This document shows, one piece after another, positions 16,027 to 25,969 of a stretch of DNA of 64,000 nucleotides. The position numbers and the translations under genes are program-made. A model generated the notes under the pieces. The model was not told the DNA's origin. It searched no databases and saw only the letters and a list, made by a program, of their open reading frames with translations. How positions within the stretch are numbered: the first letter of the stretch is position 1; each line of letters opens with the position of its first letter. Location: assembly GCA_900542465.1 (NCBI GenBank), contig UQNS01000002.1:1-64000 (forward strand), written 5' to 3'. Source of the stretch: an uncultured Eubacteriales bacterium (GTDB lineage: Bacteria > Bacillota > Clostridia > Lachnospirales > Lachnospiraceae).

Positions 16027-18444
16027 ATGACAGATCCGAAAAATGGTCTAACCAGCAGTGAGGTTGCCAGATTAAGAGGGCAAGGGTTAACTAATGCGCC
16101 GGTCGATAATCAGTCTAAGACAGTCGGACAGATAATAACCAGTAATATTTTTACATTTTTTAACTTTATTTTCTTCTTTTTCGCGATTTTGCTGATTACA
16201 GTACATTCGTATGTTAACTTAACTTTCCTTATAGTGGTTGTTATTAATACAGCTATTGGAATTGTACAGGAGCTTAAATCAAAACAGGTCCTTGATAAGC
16301 TGACTATGCTGAATGTTCCAAAAAGTCAGGTTATAAGAGATGGTAAGATGGTAACCATTTCTACAGAAGATCTTGTTAAGGGGGATCTATGTGTTTTTGC
16401 GGCCGGAAACCAGATCGGAGCTGATGCTCAGGTAGTCAGCGGAAGCGTGAAGGTCAATGAAGCCCTGGTTACAGGTGAGTCTGATGAAATTAACAAGCAG
16501 GCTGATGATAAGCTGCTTTCAGGCAGTTTCGTTGTTTCCGGTGAGTGCAGAGCAGTACTTACGAATGTAGGTGCTGATTCATATGTTTCTAAATTAACAC
16601 TGGAAGCGAAGGAACAAGGGGGAAAGAAGCAGACGGAGATGATGAGATCTCTTTCCAAGCTTCTTAAAATTATAGGTATAATAATGATACCGCTCGGTAT
16701 TATTATGTTTATCCAGGATTTTAAGTTCCTGCATCTGACATATGAGCAGTCTATCGTAGCTGTAGTAGCGGCACTTGTCGGTATGATACCGGAGGGGTTA
16801 TATCTGCTGACATCCATGAGGCTGGCAGTGTCAGTCACTGCTCTGGGCATTAAAAAGGTCCTTGTCCACGAGATGGAGAGTGTGGAAACACTGGCCCGGG
16901 TAGATGTGCTTTGCCTTGATAAGACAGGTACGCTTACTGAGAACACGATGTCCTTTGAAGCGTTGATACCTTTAGACGGATTTGATGAAGATGAATCTGA
17001 AGAGATATCGCTTTCCGGAAGGCTGGATGATTTTGTCGCAAATATGTCAGGCGATAATGTGACTATCAATACTTTAAAGAGATCCTTTGGTCTTAAGCTT
17101 GAAAGAAAGGCTGAAAAGATCTATCCATTCACGTCAGCAGTAAAGTATTCAGCAGTGGCATTTGATGACGAGGCCTATGTGCTCGGCGCCCCTGAAAAAC
17201 TGCTTAAGGAAAAGTTAAGCGAATATGCAGACAGGATAAGTGAATTCACCAACATAGGAAACAGGGTACTTTTATTCGGAAGAGTTAAAGATACCTCCCT
17301 TATAAAGGATGGAGAGCCTCTGTCGGAACCTGTAAAACCTCTCGGTCTTGTACTTCTTACCAATCCTGTAAGAAAGACGGCTAAGTCAACGATGAAATTT
17401 TTCCAGGAGGAAGGCGTTGATATAAAGGTAATTTCAGGTGATAATCCTGACACGGTCGGAAGCGTTGCTATGAAAGCCGGGATCAAAAATGCAGACAGAG
17501 TTATCGATGCGTCAACTCTTACCACTAAGGAAGAGATAGCCGATGCGGTCCGCAGGTATACGGTATTTGGACGTGTGCTTCCGGCACAGAAAAAGATGAT
17601 AGTTCAGGCCTTGCAGGCTGATGGACATGTGGTTGCTATGACCGGAGACGGAGTGAATGATGTGCTGGCGCTTAAAACGGCGGACTGCAGTATCGCCATG
17701 GGACAGGCATCTGATGTAGTACAAAATATCGCACAGATCGTGCTTCTTGATTCAGACTTTTCAAAGATGCCTAGTGTGGTATCAGAGGGTCGTCAGGTCG
17801 TTAACAATATTCAGAGGTCGGCTTCACTTTTCCTTGTCAAGAATATTTTTTCAATTCTGACAGCTATATTTGTAATATTTGCAGGAAACAGGTTCCCGCT
17901 TTATCCGACACAGCTGTCCTTATACAGCCTGGTCGTTGTAGGAATACCTAGTTTCTTGCTGGCTATGCAGCCAAGCAATGAACTTATCAAAGGTAAGTTC
18001 CTGCCAACGGTATTAAAACGAGCTTTACCCGCGGCTATAGCTGAATTTATCATGGTAGAGATATCGGCGCTGATAGGCGGATTGACCCATATGTCATTTG
18101 ATCAGACAACGACTATGTCTTTAGTGGTCATGCTGGTTATTGGCGTAATGTTCCTCATACATATCTCACAGCCGATGGATAAGTTCAGAAAGTTTATTGT
18201 TGGTCTTGCCATATTCTGTTCATCAGGCGGCGTGATCTTCTTTAAACCATTGTTTAAAATTTCGCTCATGTCTTGGTGGATGTGGACGTGGACGGGAATA
18301 ATCTCATTGATCGGTGTTTTTGTATTTGCCTTCATTCTGCAGTTTGTGAACAGGATAATAAGGATCGCAAATCAAAAAGAAAATAAAAAGAGCTGGCTGT
18401 CGAGAACAGTTCATAGATTTATTAGAAATAAAAAAAGAAAGTAA
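16027..18444 (+). CDS. P-type cation ATPase with PEGL motif (CtpE-like)
   Basis: An ATP-driven cation pump of 805 residues with phosphorylation site DKTGTLT (298-304), TGES loop (VTGESDE), hinge TGDGVNDVLALK and about ten membrane segments. In place of the usual PEGLP-type M4 the sequence reads MIPEGLYLLTS (PEGL 255-258), and the following RLAVSVTALG and ETLARVD stretches resemble mycobacterial CtpE, a calcium-uptake ATPase. There is no N-terminal heavy-metal domain and no CPC motif, which argues against Cu, Cd or Zn. The substrate is therefore most likely Ca or another hard cation, but that is inference. It begins a run of six co-directional genes. Confidence 0.88.
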   Translation: MTDPKNGLTSSEVARLRGQGLTNAPVDNQSKTVGQIITSNIFTFFNFIFFFFAILLITVHSYVNLTFLIVVVINTAIGIVQELKSKQVLDKLTMLNVPKSQVIRDGKMVTISTEDLVKGDLCVFAAGNQIGADAQVVSGSVKVNEALVTGESDEINKQADDKLLSGSFVVSGECRAVLTNVGADSYVSKLTLEAKEQGGKKQTEMMRSLSKLLKIIGIIMIPLGIIMFIQDFKFLHLTYEQSIVAVVAALVGMIPEGLYLLTSMRLAVSVTALGIKKVLVHEMESVETLARVDVLCLDKTGTLTENTMSFEALIPLDGFDEDESEEISLSGRLDDFVANMSGDNVTINTLKRSFGLKLERKAEKIYPFTSAVKYSAVAFDDEAYVLGAPEKLLKEKLSEYADRISEFTNIGNRVLLFGRVKDTSLIKDGEPLSEPVKPLGLVLLTNPVRKTAKSTMKFFQEEGVDIKVISGDNPDTVGSVAMKAGIKNADRVIDASTLTTKEEIADAVRRYTVFGRVLPAQKKMIVQALQADGHVVAMTGDGVNDVLALKTADCSIAMGQASDVVQNIAQIVLLDSDFSKMPSVVSEGRQVVNNIQRSASLFLVKNIFSILTAIFVIFAGNRFPLYPTQLSLYSLVVVGIPSFLLAMQPSNELIKGKFLPTVLKRALPAAIAEFIMVEISALIGGLTHMSFDQTTTMSLVVMLVIGVMFLIHISQPMDKFRKFIVGLAIFCSSGGVIFFKPLFKISLMSWWMWTWTGIISLIGVFVFAFILQFVNRIIRIANQKENKKSWLSRTVHRFIRNKKRK

Positions 18445-18468
18445 ATTATTGGAGAATCAGGTGTAACA

Positions 18469-19848
18469 ATGAGTAATAGTGAATCAAGAAAACTGGGAGA
18501 GATGCCTGTTAGAAAGCTTGTTTTTAACATGTCATTACCTATCATAATATCAATGATCGTGCAGGCATTATATAATGTAGTCGATAGTATCTTTGTAGGC
18601 CAGTATAATGCTGAGGCGCTGGAGGCAGTGTCACTGGCCTTCCCGATCCAGAACCTCATGATTGCAGTGGCGGTTGGTATTGGTGTAGGTACAAATGCCC
18701 TTGTAGCAAGATTTTTGGGAGAAAGAAGGAATGACATGGCCAGTAATGCGGCAAATGCAGGTATTGCAATTGCCGCAGTCGGATATGCTATATTTGCCGT
18801 ACTTGCCATTTTTGTCATTAAACCGTTTTTCCATATGCAGACAGGTTTACAGAGCGTAGCGGCATATGGAAATGAATACCTTTCGGTTATTATGTTTTTC
18901 GGCATGGGTATCTTCATTGAGATCATTGCGGAAAGACTTTTACAGTCAACAGGTAAGTCAAAACTTTCAATGATCTCTCAGGCAACAGGTGCAGTGGTCA
19001 ACATTATCCTGGATCCTATATTTATATTCGGATACTTTGGAGTGCCTGAAATGGGCGCCAGAGGAGCAGCCATCGCAACAGTTATCGGCCAGATAATAGC
19101 AGCGATAATTGCGGTAATCCTCAACCTGACGCATAACAAGGAGATCCGGCTCAAGATAGCACAGATCATCAAACCGGTTGGAGAGGATGTAGTTAAGATC
19201 CTGAAAATAGGTGTTCCGTCAATGGTGCTTAATGCGGTAACTTCTATTTCTGTATTTGTGCTTAATATTATTCTCAGAGGATTTTCGGAGTACGCTATTA
19301 CGGCGTATGGAATATACTTCAAACTTATTTCATTTATTTACATGCCTATTTTCGGTTTAAACAATGGACTTGTTCCTATTTTCAGTTATAATTATGGAAG
19401 CAGACAGTTTAAGCGTATAAGACAGACGTATAAGGTAGGTATTATTTCAGCACTTATATATATGGCTGCCGGTACGGTCGTATTTGAATTATTTGCCCTG
19501 CCGTTCCTGCATATGTTTGGAGCAACAGGAGAGGTAGAGGTAATCGGACTCGTAGCGATCCATATAATGGCAATATGCTTCCCTATGTCCGGTGTAGATA
19601 TTATCAACTCAACATTGTTTCAGTCTGTTGGTAATCCTATCCACTCATTGATAGTCAATATATTCAGGCAGTTGGTGATCCTTATTCCGGTCGCGTTCCT
19701 GCTCTCATTGACACACAATGTCAATAATGTCTGGTGGGCATTACCGATAGCCGAAGCAGTATCACTTTTAATTAGTATAATTTTCTATAGATCATTAAGT
19801 CTTAAGCTTAAAAATATGGAGGGAAATAATGCTGGAGCAGAAATTTGA
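18469..19848 (+). CDS. MATE family efflux transporter
   Basis: A 459-residue protein with twelve predicted membrane segments in the two-bundle MATE pattern (MPVRKLVFNMSLPIIISMIVQ at the start, repeated PxxxN and GxxxT turns, FSYNYGS in the second half). MATE pumps export drugs or metabolites by Na or H antiport. The start ATG lies 24 bp behind the ATPase stop. Its last 20 bases overlap the next gene. Substrate cannot be read from the sequence. Confidence 0.93.
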   Translation: MSNSESRKLGEMPVRKLVFNMSLPIIISMIVQALYNVVDSIFVGQYNAEALEAVSLAFPIQNLMIAVAVGIGVGTNALVARFLGERRNDMASNAANAGIAIAAVGYAIFAVLAIFVIKPFFHMQTGLQSVAAYGNEYLSVIMFFGMGIFIEIIAERLLQSTGKSKLSMISQATGAVVNIILDPIFIFGYFGVPEMGARGAAIATVIGQIIAAIIAVILNLTHNKEIRLKIAQIIKPVGEDVVKILKIGVPSMVLNAVTSISVFVLNIILRGFSEYAITAYGIYFKLISFIYMPIFGLNNGLVPIFSYNYGSRQFKRIRQTYKVGIISALIYMAAGTVVFELFALPFLHMFGATGEVEVIGLVAIHIMAICFPMSGVDIINSTLFQSVGNPIHSLIVNIFRQLVILIPVAFLLSLTHNVNNVWWALPIAEAVSLLISIIFYRSLSLKLKNMEGNNAGAEI

Positions 19849-20629
19849 CATGCATTGTCATTCAAAAGAAGGCTCTTTTGATGCGCATGTACCTGTGGAT
19901 GAGTTCGCCAGGATCCTTAAGAGCAAAGGATTTTCCGGAATGATTCTTACAGATCACGATTCATATGGCGGATATTATCATTATCTTAAAGAAAAAGATA
20001 ATCTGGAATTTCCGGAGGATTTTATAATCCTGAAAGGCGTTGAATACTCAACAAGAAATGCGGGTCACTTCATCTGTATCATCCCTGACGGAGTTCAGTC
20101 AGACCACCTTCAGGTAAAGGGGATGACGGCAGTCCAGCTGGAGCATGAGGTGCACATATTAGGTGGTATACTTGGCCCGGCGCACCCGTATATGCCAGGG
20201 AATTGGGCTTTCTGTAATACGAAATTCGGACGTGCCAATATGGATTTTCTTAAAAAGGTGGATTTTATCGAAACATACAATTCTACGATGAATCCTATCT
20301 ACAATGTTAAGGCAGAGATCCTTGCTGCAAGATTTGGAAAGCCGGGCACGGGCGGTTCGGACGCACATTTTACCAAGGATGTCGGAAATGGATTTGTTAC
20401 GTTTCCGGGAGCTGACATTCGTTGTAATAATGATATTATTTCAGCGGTCAAAGAAGGCAGGGCGCCTGTATCAGGAGGAGAGATAACAGCGAAGATGCTG
20501 AAGAGAAGAAATGCTTTCTTCCAGAAGATCATGGATGGTTCATATCATACCTTCAATACATTTGCGGCGTTGAAGAATAAAAAGCGTTTGAATAAGATCA
20601 ATTCAAAAACAAGAAATAGTGAAGTTTAA
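19829..20629 (+). CDS. PHP domain metal-dependent phosphoesterase
   Basis: A stand-alone PHP protein of 266 residues with the four metal-binding motifs: HCH (9-11) in FDMHCHS, TDHDSYGGY, EY in KGVEYST, and GGSDAH near 178. Such proteins hydrolyse phosphomonoesters (for instance 3',5'-nucleotide bisphosphates or histidinol phosphate). The start ATG with GGAGGG before it lies inside the end of the MATE gene, so the two are coupled. The last 40 residues are basic. The exact substrate is open. Confidence 0.88.
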   Translation: MLEQKFDMHCHSKEGSFDAHVPVDEFARILKSKGFSGMILTDHDSYGGYYHYLKEKDNLEFPEDFIILKGVEYSTRNAGHFICIIPDGVQSDHLQVKGMTAVQLEHEVHILGGILGPAHPYMPGNWAFCNTKFGRANMDFLKKVDFIETYNSTMNPIYNVKAEILAARFGKPGTGGSDAHFTKDVGNGFVTFPGADIRCNNDIISAVKEGRAPVSGGEITAKMLKRRNAFFQKIMDGSYHTFNTFAALKNKKRLNKINSKTRNSEV

Positions 20630-20657
20630 TTTATTTACAAAAGGGGAATTATATAAA

Positions 20658-21992
20658 ATGTCTAACAAAGAAGTATGGGTCGTAGGCCATAAGAATCCTG
20701 ATTCAGATTCAATTTGTTCTGTTTTGGCTTATTCAAAGTTCAAGAATACACTTGATGGGGACAAGGCGGCTTACATCCCTAAAAGATTAGGCGGGTTAAG
20801 CGAAGAAACAAAATTTATTATCGACTATTTTGGGGTGGATGCTCCGGAATTAGTTGAAGATGCACGACCGCAGCTTTCAGATGTTGAATTCCATCACCCT
20901 GCAGGTCTGACGTCAGATATGACAGTTCGCCAGGCGTGGGATATTATGCATGAAGAAGAGATAGAAACACTTCCTGTACTTGATGGAGATAGTGTTAAGG
21001 GGCTTGTGACCATAGGGGATCTTTCAAGAGCTATATTTGCAGTTGAAGATCCAGCTGCGAATGCGGATATGATACTGGCTGCATTTGATCAGCCGGTCGA
21101 AAATGTCTATACGAGCAAGGATAAGCTCATGACATTTTTGCTTACAGATTTTGTAGATGATATCAAGCTGTCTATTGCTGATACAAGATACAGATATTTC
21201 CCTGTGGAAGACCAGAATGGGAAATATGCAGGCCTTGTTTCAAAAGGAGATCTTGTAAATGTGGGAAGGAAGCAGGTGATCCTGATCGACCACCAAGAAA
21301 AGACACAGGCGATCGATGGAATAGATACGGCAGAGATCCTTGAGATAATCGATCATCACAGATTAGGCGGACTGTCAACAGCCGGACCTCTTTTTGCAAG
21401 GCTGCAGCCTGTTGGCTGTTCTTCAACGATCATCTATCAAATGTTCAAAGAAGCGGGACTTGTTCCTGATAAGTCTACTGCAGGTCTTATGATGTCAGCG
21501 ATAATTTCTGATACATTGCTTTTCAGATCACCGACATGCACTCCGGCGGATAAGGAGGCGGGTCTTGAGCTTGCTAAGATCGCCGGAGTTGATGCTGAAA
21601 GCTATGCCAGGGAGATGTTCAAGGCTGGCAGCAACTTAGGTGATAAAACGGCGGAAGAGATCTTTTTTATGGATTTCAAAAAGTTCGAGATCGGTGGAAA
21701 GATGGTCGGAGTAGGTCAGGTATCGACTATCAATTCAGATGAGATAGATGATCTCCACAGGAAGATCTCAGATGTTATGGACAGCGTTATTGAGGATAAG
21801 GGACTTGATAATGCATTCCTTATGATCACGGACATTATGGAAGAATCTTCAAAGGTAGTCTGTGGCGGCAGCAACGGTACAGGCATTATGGAGAAGGCAT
21901 TCAATGTAGAGTCAACAGGCGATTCTGTATTCCTTCCGGGAGTTGTCTCCAGAAAGAAACAGATGATTCCCGCACTCATGGGGGCTATGTAA
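20658..21992 (+). CDS. ppaC: Family II Mn-dependent inorganic pyrophosphatase with CBS domains
   Basis: It hydrolyses pyrophosphate from biosynthesis. The DHH part begins with GHKNPDSDSI (His11, Asp15, Asp17) and resumes with DHHRLGG near residue 230; a DHHA2 domain forms the C-terminus. Between them, residues about 70-205 hold a pair of CBS domains, as in the clostridial nucleotide-regulated enzymes, with no DRTGG domain in between. AMP/ADP inhibition and ATP or dinucleotide activation are known for this class. ATG 20658 is chosen over an in-frame ATG 13 codons earlier because AAAGGGG precedes it and the family starts there. Confidence 0.95.
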   Translation: MSNKEVWVVGHKNPDSDSICSVLAYSKFKNTLDGDKAAYIPKRLGGLSEETKFIIDYFGVDAPELVEDARPQLSDVEFHHPAGLTSDMTVRQAWDIMHEEEIETLPVLDGDSVKGLVTIGDLSRAIFAVEDPAANADMILAAFDQPVENVYTSKDKLMTFLLTDFVDDIKLSIADTRYRYFPVEDQNGKYAGLVSKGDLVNVGRKQVILIDHQEKTQAIDGIDTAEILEIIDHHRLGGLSTAGPLFARLQPVGCSSTIIYQMFKEAGLVPDKSTAGLMMSAIISDTLLFRSPTCTPADKEAGLELAKIAGVDAESYAREMFKAGSNLGDKTAEEIFFMDFKKFEIGGKMVGVGQVSTINSDEIDDLHRKISDVMDSVIEDKGLDNAFLMITDIMEESSKVVCGGSNGTGIMEKAFNVESTGDSVFLPGVVSRKKQMIPALMGAM

Positions 21993-22864
21993 TGAGAAAA
22001 TTAAAACCAGATGAACTTTGCTGGTGCGGCAGTGAAAAAATGTACAGAGACTGCCACTCTGAATTTGACAAAAAAATTGAATTTTATAAAAAGAAACATG
22101 CCAAGGTGCCATCAAGATATATGATTAAGACACCTGAGCAGGTTGCCATGATAAGAAAAGCGGCTGAAGTTAATATCGCAGTTTTAGACTATGTTGCAGA
22201 ACATATAAGGGTAGGTATGACGACTCAGGAGATAGATGACATGGTCTATCAGGAAACGACTAAAAGAGGAGCTGTTCCGGCACCTCTTAATTATAACGGT
22301 TTTCCAAAGAGTGTATGCACATCAATAAATGAGGTCGTCTGCCATGGTATCCCGTCAAGCAAAAGGGTTCTGGAAGATGGAGATATCATCAATGTAGACT
22401 GCACGACAGTTTTAGATGGATATTATGCAGATTCATCAAGAATGTTTGAAATGGGCGATGTGAGCGAAGAAAAAAGGAAACTTGTCCGCGTAGCCAGGGA
22501 ATGCGTTGAGCTTGGACTTGAAAGAGTTAAGCCATGGGGATTTCTTGGCGATATTGCGGATGCCGTAAGTAAGCATGCACAGGCCAATGGTTTTACAGTT
22601 GTTCCTGATATTGGCGGACATGGTGTTGGCATAGATTTCCATGAGGAACCATTTGTCAGCTATGTAATAAGAAAGGGAACAGGAATGCTTCTTGCGCCCG
22701 GTGTGATGTTTACTATTGAGCCGATGATAAACATGGGAACACAATTTACCAATACAAGCTACAAGGACGGATGGACTGTTACGACAAGAGATGGACAGCC
22801 GTCGGCCCAGTGGGAGATACAGGTCCTTGTTACAGAGGATGGATATGAAGTTATTTCATATTGA
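21992..22864 (+). CDS. map: Methionine aminopeptidase with N-terminal SEC-C zinc motif
   Basis: It removes the initiator Met from nascent proteins. A SEC-C zinc motif opens the protein (CWC at 10-12, CH at 21-22), known to aid ribosome or nascent-chain contact in related proteins, followed by a type I MetAP domain with its five metal ligands (Asp in NVDCTTVLDGYYAD, His in GGHGVGIDFHEEP, Glu in FTIEPMI and QWEIQVL). The start overlaps the pyrophosphatase stop as TAATG, giving tight coupling. Length 290 fits the SEC-C form. Confidence 0.96.
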   Translation: MRKLKPDELCWCGSEKMYRDCHSEFDKKIEFYKKKHAKVPSRYMIKTPEQVAMIRKAAEVNIAVLDYVAEHIRVGMTTQEIDDMVYQETTKRGAVPAPLNYNGFPKSVCTSINEVVCHGIPSSKRVLEDGDIINVDCTTVLDGYYADSSRMFEMGDVSEEKRKLVRVARECVELGLERVKPWGFLGDIADAVSKHAQANGFTVVPDIGGHGVGIDFHEEPFVSYVIRKGTGMLLAPGVMFTIEPMINMGTQFTNTSYKDGWTVTTRDGQPSAQWEIQVLVTEDGYEVISY

Positions 22865-22878
22865 TTTGGAGATAAAAA

Positions 22879-23805
22879 ATGAATATTGAAAATGCAGGTG
22901 ATAATTTAGTAGTTACCGGGCTGAAGGACTTTAATCTGGCTCAGACCCTTGAATGCGGTCAGTGTTTTCATTTTCAGAGGATGGATAAGGGAGCTGATCC
23001 AAAAGCTAAGAGTGCAGGCAATGAAGATATTCATTCGGCTTATGTGCTGACAGCTTTCGGGAAGCTCCTTTTCCTTACCCAGGAAGATGATGTTTTTACT
23101 TTTTACAACACTGGGCGTGAAGAATTAGAAAAAATATGGATCCCATATTTTGATCTCAACAGAGATTATGTAGCAATAAAGAGAAGCATTGCGGAAAATT
23201 CTCCTGAACTTACAGGGGCGATAGAGGACAATGCCGGTATAAGGCTACTCAATCAGGAATTTTTTGAGACACTCATGTCATTTATTATTTCTCAGAATAA
23301 TCAGATCCCAAGGATCAAGAAGCTCGTGAATGATATATCGGATAAATGGGGTGCTAAGCTGGAGCTTGATCTGCCGGCGTACGGAAATATAGTATTATCG
23401 TCATTTCCCGGGGCAGAGGAACTCAGAGAAGTGACAGAAAAAGACTTCTTTAATATAAGGACCGGCTTCAGAGCAAAATACCTGAAAAATGCAGTTGAAA
23501 AGGTTCTTGATGGAAGCATAAAAGGTGAGGAGTTAATGAAGCTTCGGTCAGCGGATTGTGAAAAAATCTTAACTTCTATAAAGGGCGTGGGCCCTAAGGT
23601 GGCAAATTGTATTATGTTATTTTCTCTAGGAAAAAGAGATGCTTTTCCGGTGGATGTCTGGATGAAGAGAATAATGGAAGAAGTATATTTCAACGGTGAA
23701 GATACGAGAAAAGAAAAGATAGCCGAGTTTGCTTATGAAAAATTTGGAGATCTGGGAGGATATGCCCAGCAGTACCTATTTGCCTTTGCCAGAAGGAAAA
23801 GCTGA
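22879..23805 (+). CDS. 8-oxoguanine DNA glycosylase (OGG1 type)
   Basis: A bifunctional glycosylase/AP lyase that removes 8-oxoguanine. The OGG N-terminal domain (FNLAQTLECGQCFHFQRM) and the helix-hairpin-helix segment GVGPKVANC are clear. Lys240 and Asp259 (FPVDVWMKR) sit at the same 19-residue spacing as catalytic Lys249 and Asp268 of human OGG1, so the enzyme should be active. Clostridial homologues of this OGG1 type are known. It ends the ATPase-to-glycosylase run at a terminator. Confidence 0.93.
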   Translation: MNIENAGDNLVVTGLKDFNLAQTLECGQCFHFQRMDKGADPKAKSAGNEDIHSAYVLTAFGKLLFLTQEDDVFTFYNTGREELEKIWIPYFDLNRDYVAIKRSIAENSPELTGAIEDNAGIRLLNQEFFETLMSFIISQNNQIPRIKKLVNDISDKWGAKLELDLPAYGNIVLSSFPGAEELREVTEKDFFNIRTGFRAKYLKNAVEKVLDGSIKGEELMKLRSADCEKILTSIKGVGPKVANCIMLFSLGKRDAFPVDVWMKRIMEEVYFNGEDTRKEKIAEFAYEKFGDLGGYAQQYLFAFARRKS

Positions 23806-23815
23806 CATAAGCCAT

Positions 23816-23863
23816 GCCTATACAATTTATAGTTAATTAAGATTTGTATAGGCCTTATTTATT
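23816..23863 (+). terminator. Terminator behind the OGG gene
   Basis: Arms GCCTATACAA (23816-23825) and TTGTATAGGC (23844-23853) pair perfectly over 10 bp, followed by CTTATTTATT. The tail runs into the -35 box of groES. Confidence 0.8.
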
Positions 23864-23888
23864 GACATAAGAGTATATAAGTGATAAT
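23862..23888 (+). promoter_or_regulatory. groESL promoter
   Basis: A consensus TTGACA lies at 23862-23867. The best -10 is GATAAT (23883-23888, spacer 15) or TAATTT (spacer 17); the exact box is uncertain. CIRCE follows 14 bases further on, in the position from which HrcA blocks transcription. Confidence 0.6.
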
Positions 23889-23902
23889 TTATACTCTAGG
23901 AA

Positions 23903-23929
23903 TTAGCACTCGTGCTTGAAAAGTGCTAA
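23903..23929 (+). promoter_or_regulatory. CIRCE operator (HrcA binding site)
   Basis: TTAGCACTC-N9-AAGTGCTAA differs from the consensus TTAGCACTC-N9-GAGTGCTAA by one base. It lies in the groESL leader, so heat induction through HrcA is expected. hrcA itself is not in the window. Confidence 0.95.
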
Positions 23930-23959
23930 CAAAGAAATAATGAAAGTGAGGAATACATT

Positions 23960-24244
23960 ATGACACTTGCACCACTTGGAGATAAGGTTGTATTAAAGGC
24001 AATCAAGGAAGAAGAAACAACTAAATCAGGTATTGTGCTTCCGGGTCAGGCTAAGGATAAACCACAACAGGCTGAAGTAGTAGCTGTTGGCCCTGGTGGA
24101 GTCGTTGACGGCAATGAAGTAGAAATGCAGGTTGCAGTTGGCGATAGAGTAATTTATTCAAAATATTCTGGAACAGAAGTAAGTCTGGATGATGAAGACT
24201 TTATCGTAGTTCGTCAGTCAGATATATTAGCTATTATTAAGTAA
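23960..24244 (+). CDS. groES: GroES co-chaperonin
   Basis: The 10-kDa lid of the chaperonin cage. At 94 residues it has the usual length, with PLGDKVVLKAI at the start, the mobile loop ETTKSGIVLPGQAK (about 19-32) and the closing DDEDFIVVRQSDILAI. A GTGAGG site precedes ATG 23960. It is first in the groES-groEL operon under CIRCE control. Confidence 0.97.
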   Translation: MTLAPLGDKVVLKAIKEEETTKSGIVLPGQAKDKPQQAEVVAVGPGGVVDGNEVEMQVAVGDRVIYSKYSGTEVSLDDEDFIVVRQSDILAIIK

Positions 24245-24286
24245 TTGAAGAGATAATTTTTTAAAATATACAGGGGGTAAGAATCC

Positions 24287-25906
24287 ATGGCAAAGGAAGT
24301 TAAATACGGATTAGACGCGAGAAAGGCTCTTGAGAGCGGTGTTAATAAGCTTGCAGATGCAGTAAAGGTAACACTTGGTCCTAAAGGAAGAAATGTAGTT
24401 TTAGATAAGTCATACGGTGCGCCTCTCATTACAAATGACGGTGTTTCTATTGCTAAGGAGATCGAACTGGAAGATAAGTTCGAGAACATGGGTGCGCAGC
24501 TTGTTAAGGAAGTGGCGACCAAGACTAATGATGTTGCAGGAGATGGTACTACAACTGCAACAGTCCTTGCTCAGGCTATGATCCGTGAAGGTATGAAAAA
24601 TATTGCGGCAGGAGCTAATCCAATCATAATCAGAAAAGGCATGAAGGCTGCTACAGAAGCTGCAGTTGAGGCAATTTCTAATATGAGTGCAAAGGTCAGC
24701 GGTAAAGATCAGATCGCCAAGGTAGCAGCTATTTCTGCAGCGGATGAAGAGGTTGGACAGCTTGTTGCTGATGCAATGGAAAAGGTGACTAACGATGGCG
24801 TTATTACTATCGAAGAGTCTAAGACGATGAAGACAGAGCTTGATCTTGTAGAAGGAATGCAGTTCGACAGAGGATATGTTTCAGCTTATATGTCAACAGA
24901 TATGGATAAGATGGAAGCTAATCTTGAGAACCCATATATCCTTATAACTGATAAGAAGATCTCAAATATTCAGGATATCCTTCCTGTTCTCGAGCAGATC
25001 GTTCAGTCAGGATCTCAGCTTCTTATTATAGCTGAGGATATTGAAGGTGAAGCTCTTACTACTCTTATTGTCAATAAGCTCAGAGGAACATTCAATGTAG
25101 TGGCTGTTAAAGCACCGGGTTATGGCGACAGAAGAAAAGAGATGCTTCAGGATATCGCTATCCTTACAGGCGGTCAGGTAATTTCTTCAGATCTCGGACT
25201 TGAGCTCAAGGATACAAGCATAGAAATGCTTGGCCGTGCCAAGTCAGTCAAGGCACAGAAGGAAAATACTATAATCGTTGACGGTGAGGGAAATAAGGAA
25301 GAGCTTGCAGCCAGGATCGCACAGATCAAGAAGCAGATCGAAGAGACAACATCTGACTTTGATAAGGAAAAGCTGCAGGAAAGACTTGCTAAGCTTGCGG
25401 GCGGAGTTGCAGTGATCAGAGTAGGTGCTGCTACAGAAACAGAAATGAAAGAAAGCAAGCTTCGTATGGAAGATGCACTTGCAGCAACAAAGGCAGCGGT
25501 AGAGGAAGGAATCATTGCAGGCGGTGGATCTGCGTATATTCATGCAACTAAGGAAGTAGCAAAGCTTCTTGATACTTTACATGGGGATGAGAAAACAGGT
25601 GCTGCGATCGTACTTAAGGCACTGGAAGCACCTCTTACACAGATCGCGGAAAATGCAGGTCTGGAGGGTGCAGTGATCGTCAATGAGGTTAAGAGATCAG
25701 AGATCGGTATGGGTTATGATGCTCTTAATGATGAATATGTTGACATGGTTAAAGCCGGCATACTTGATCCAGCTAAGGTTACAAGAAGTGCGCTTCAGAA
25801 TGCTACTTCAGTAGCGTCAACTCTTCTTACAACAGAAGCGGCTGTAGGTATCATTCCGGAAGAAGCGCCAGCAATGCCAGCAGGCGGTGGAATGGGAATG
25901 ATGTAA
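24287..25906 (+). CDS. groEL: GroEL chaperonin
   Basis: The 60-kDa chaperonin forms two seven-membered rings that fold proteins with ATP. The sequence is full length (539 residues) with the ATP loops (LGPKGRNVVLD, NDVAGDGTTTATVLAQ), the hinge and the Gly/Met-rich tail ending GGMGMM. It lies 42 bp behind groES without a promoter in between, and is followed by a strong terminator. Confidence 0.98.
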   Translation: MAKEVKYGLDARKALESGVNKLADAVKVTLGPKGRNVVLDKSYGAPLITNDGVSIAKEIELEDKFENMGAQLVKEVATKTNDVAGDGTTTATVLAQAMIREGMKNIAAGANPIIIRKGMKAATEAAVEAISNMSAKVSGKDQIAKVAAISAADEEVGQLVADAMEKVTNDGVITIEESKTMKTELDLVEGMQFDRGYVSAYMSTDMDKMEANLENPYILITDKKISNIQDILPVLEQIVQSGSQLLIIAEDIEGEALTTLIVNKLRGTFNVVAVKAPGYGDRRKEMLQDIAILTGGQVISSDLGLELKDTSIEMLGRAKSVKAQKENTIIVDGEGNKEELAARIAQIKKQIEETTSDFDKEKLQERLAKLAGGVAVIRVGAATETEMKESKLRMEDALAATKAAVEEGIIAGGGSAYIHATKEVAKLLDTLHGDEKTGAAIVLKALEAPLTQIAENAGLEGAVIVNEVKRSEIGMGYDALNDEYVDMVKAGILDPAKVTRSALQNATSVASTLLTTEAAVGIIPEEAPAMPAGGGMGMM

Positions 25907-25927
25907 GTAAAACGGTATAGAATATTT

Positions 25928-25969
25928 AATAACGGAGGGGGACTCGGGTCTTCTTCCGTTATTTTTTTA
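25928..25969 (+). terminator. Terminator of groESL
   Basis: A perfect 9-bp stem (AATAACGGA at 25928-25936 with TCCGTTATT at 25955-25963) is followed by seven T. Confidence 0.9.

Noticed and set aside
16428..18926. Long minus-strand frames within the P-type ATPase and MATE genes
   Set aside because: They mirror membrane-protein codon patterns, lack start signals and oppose well-supported genes.
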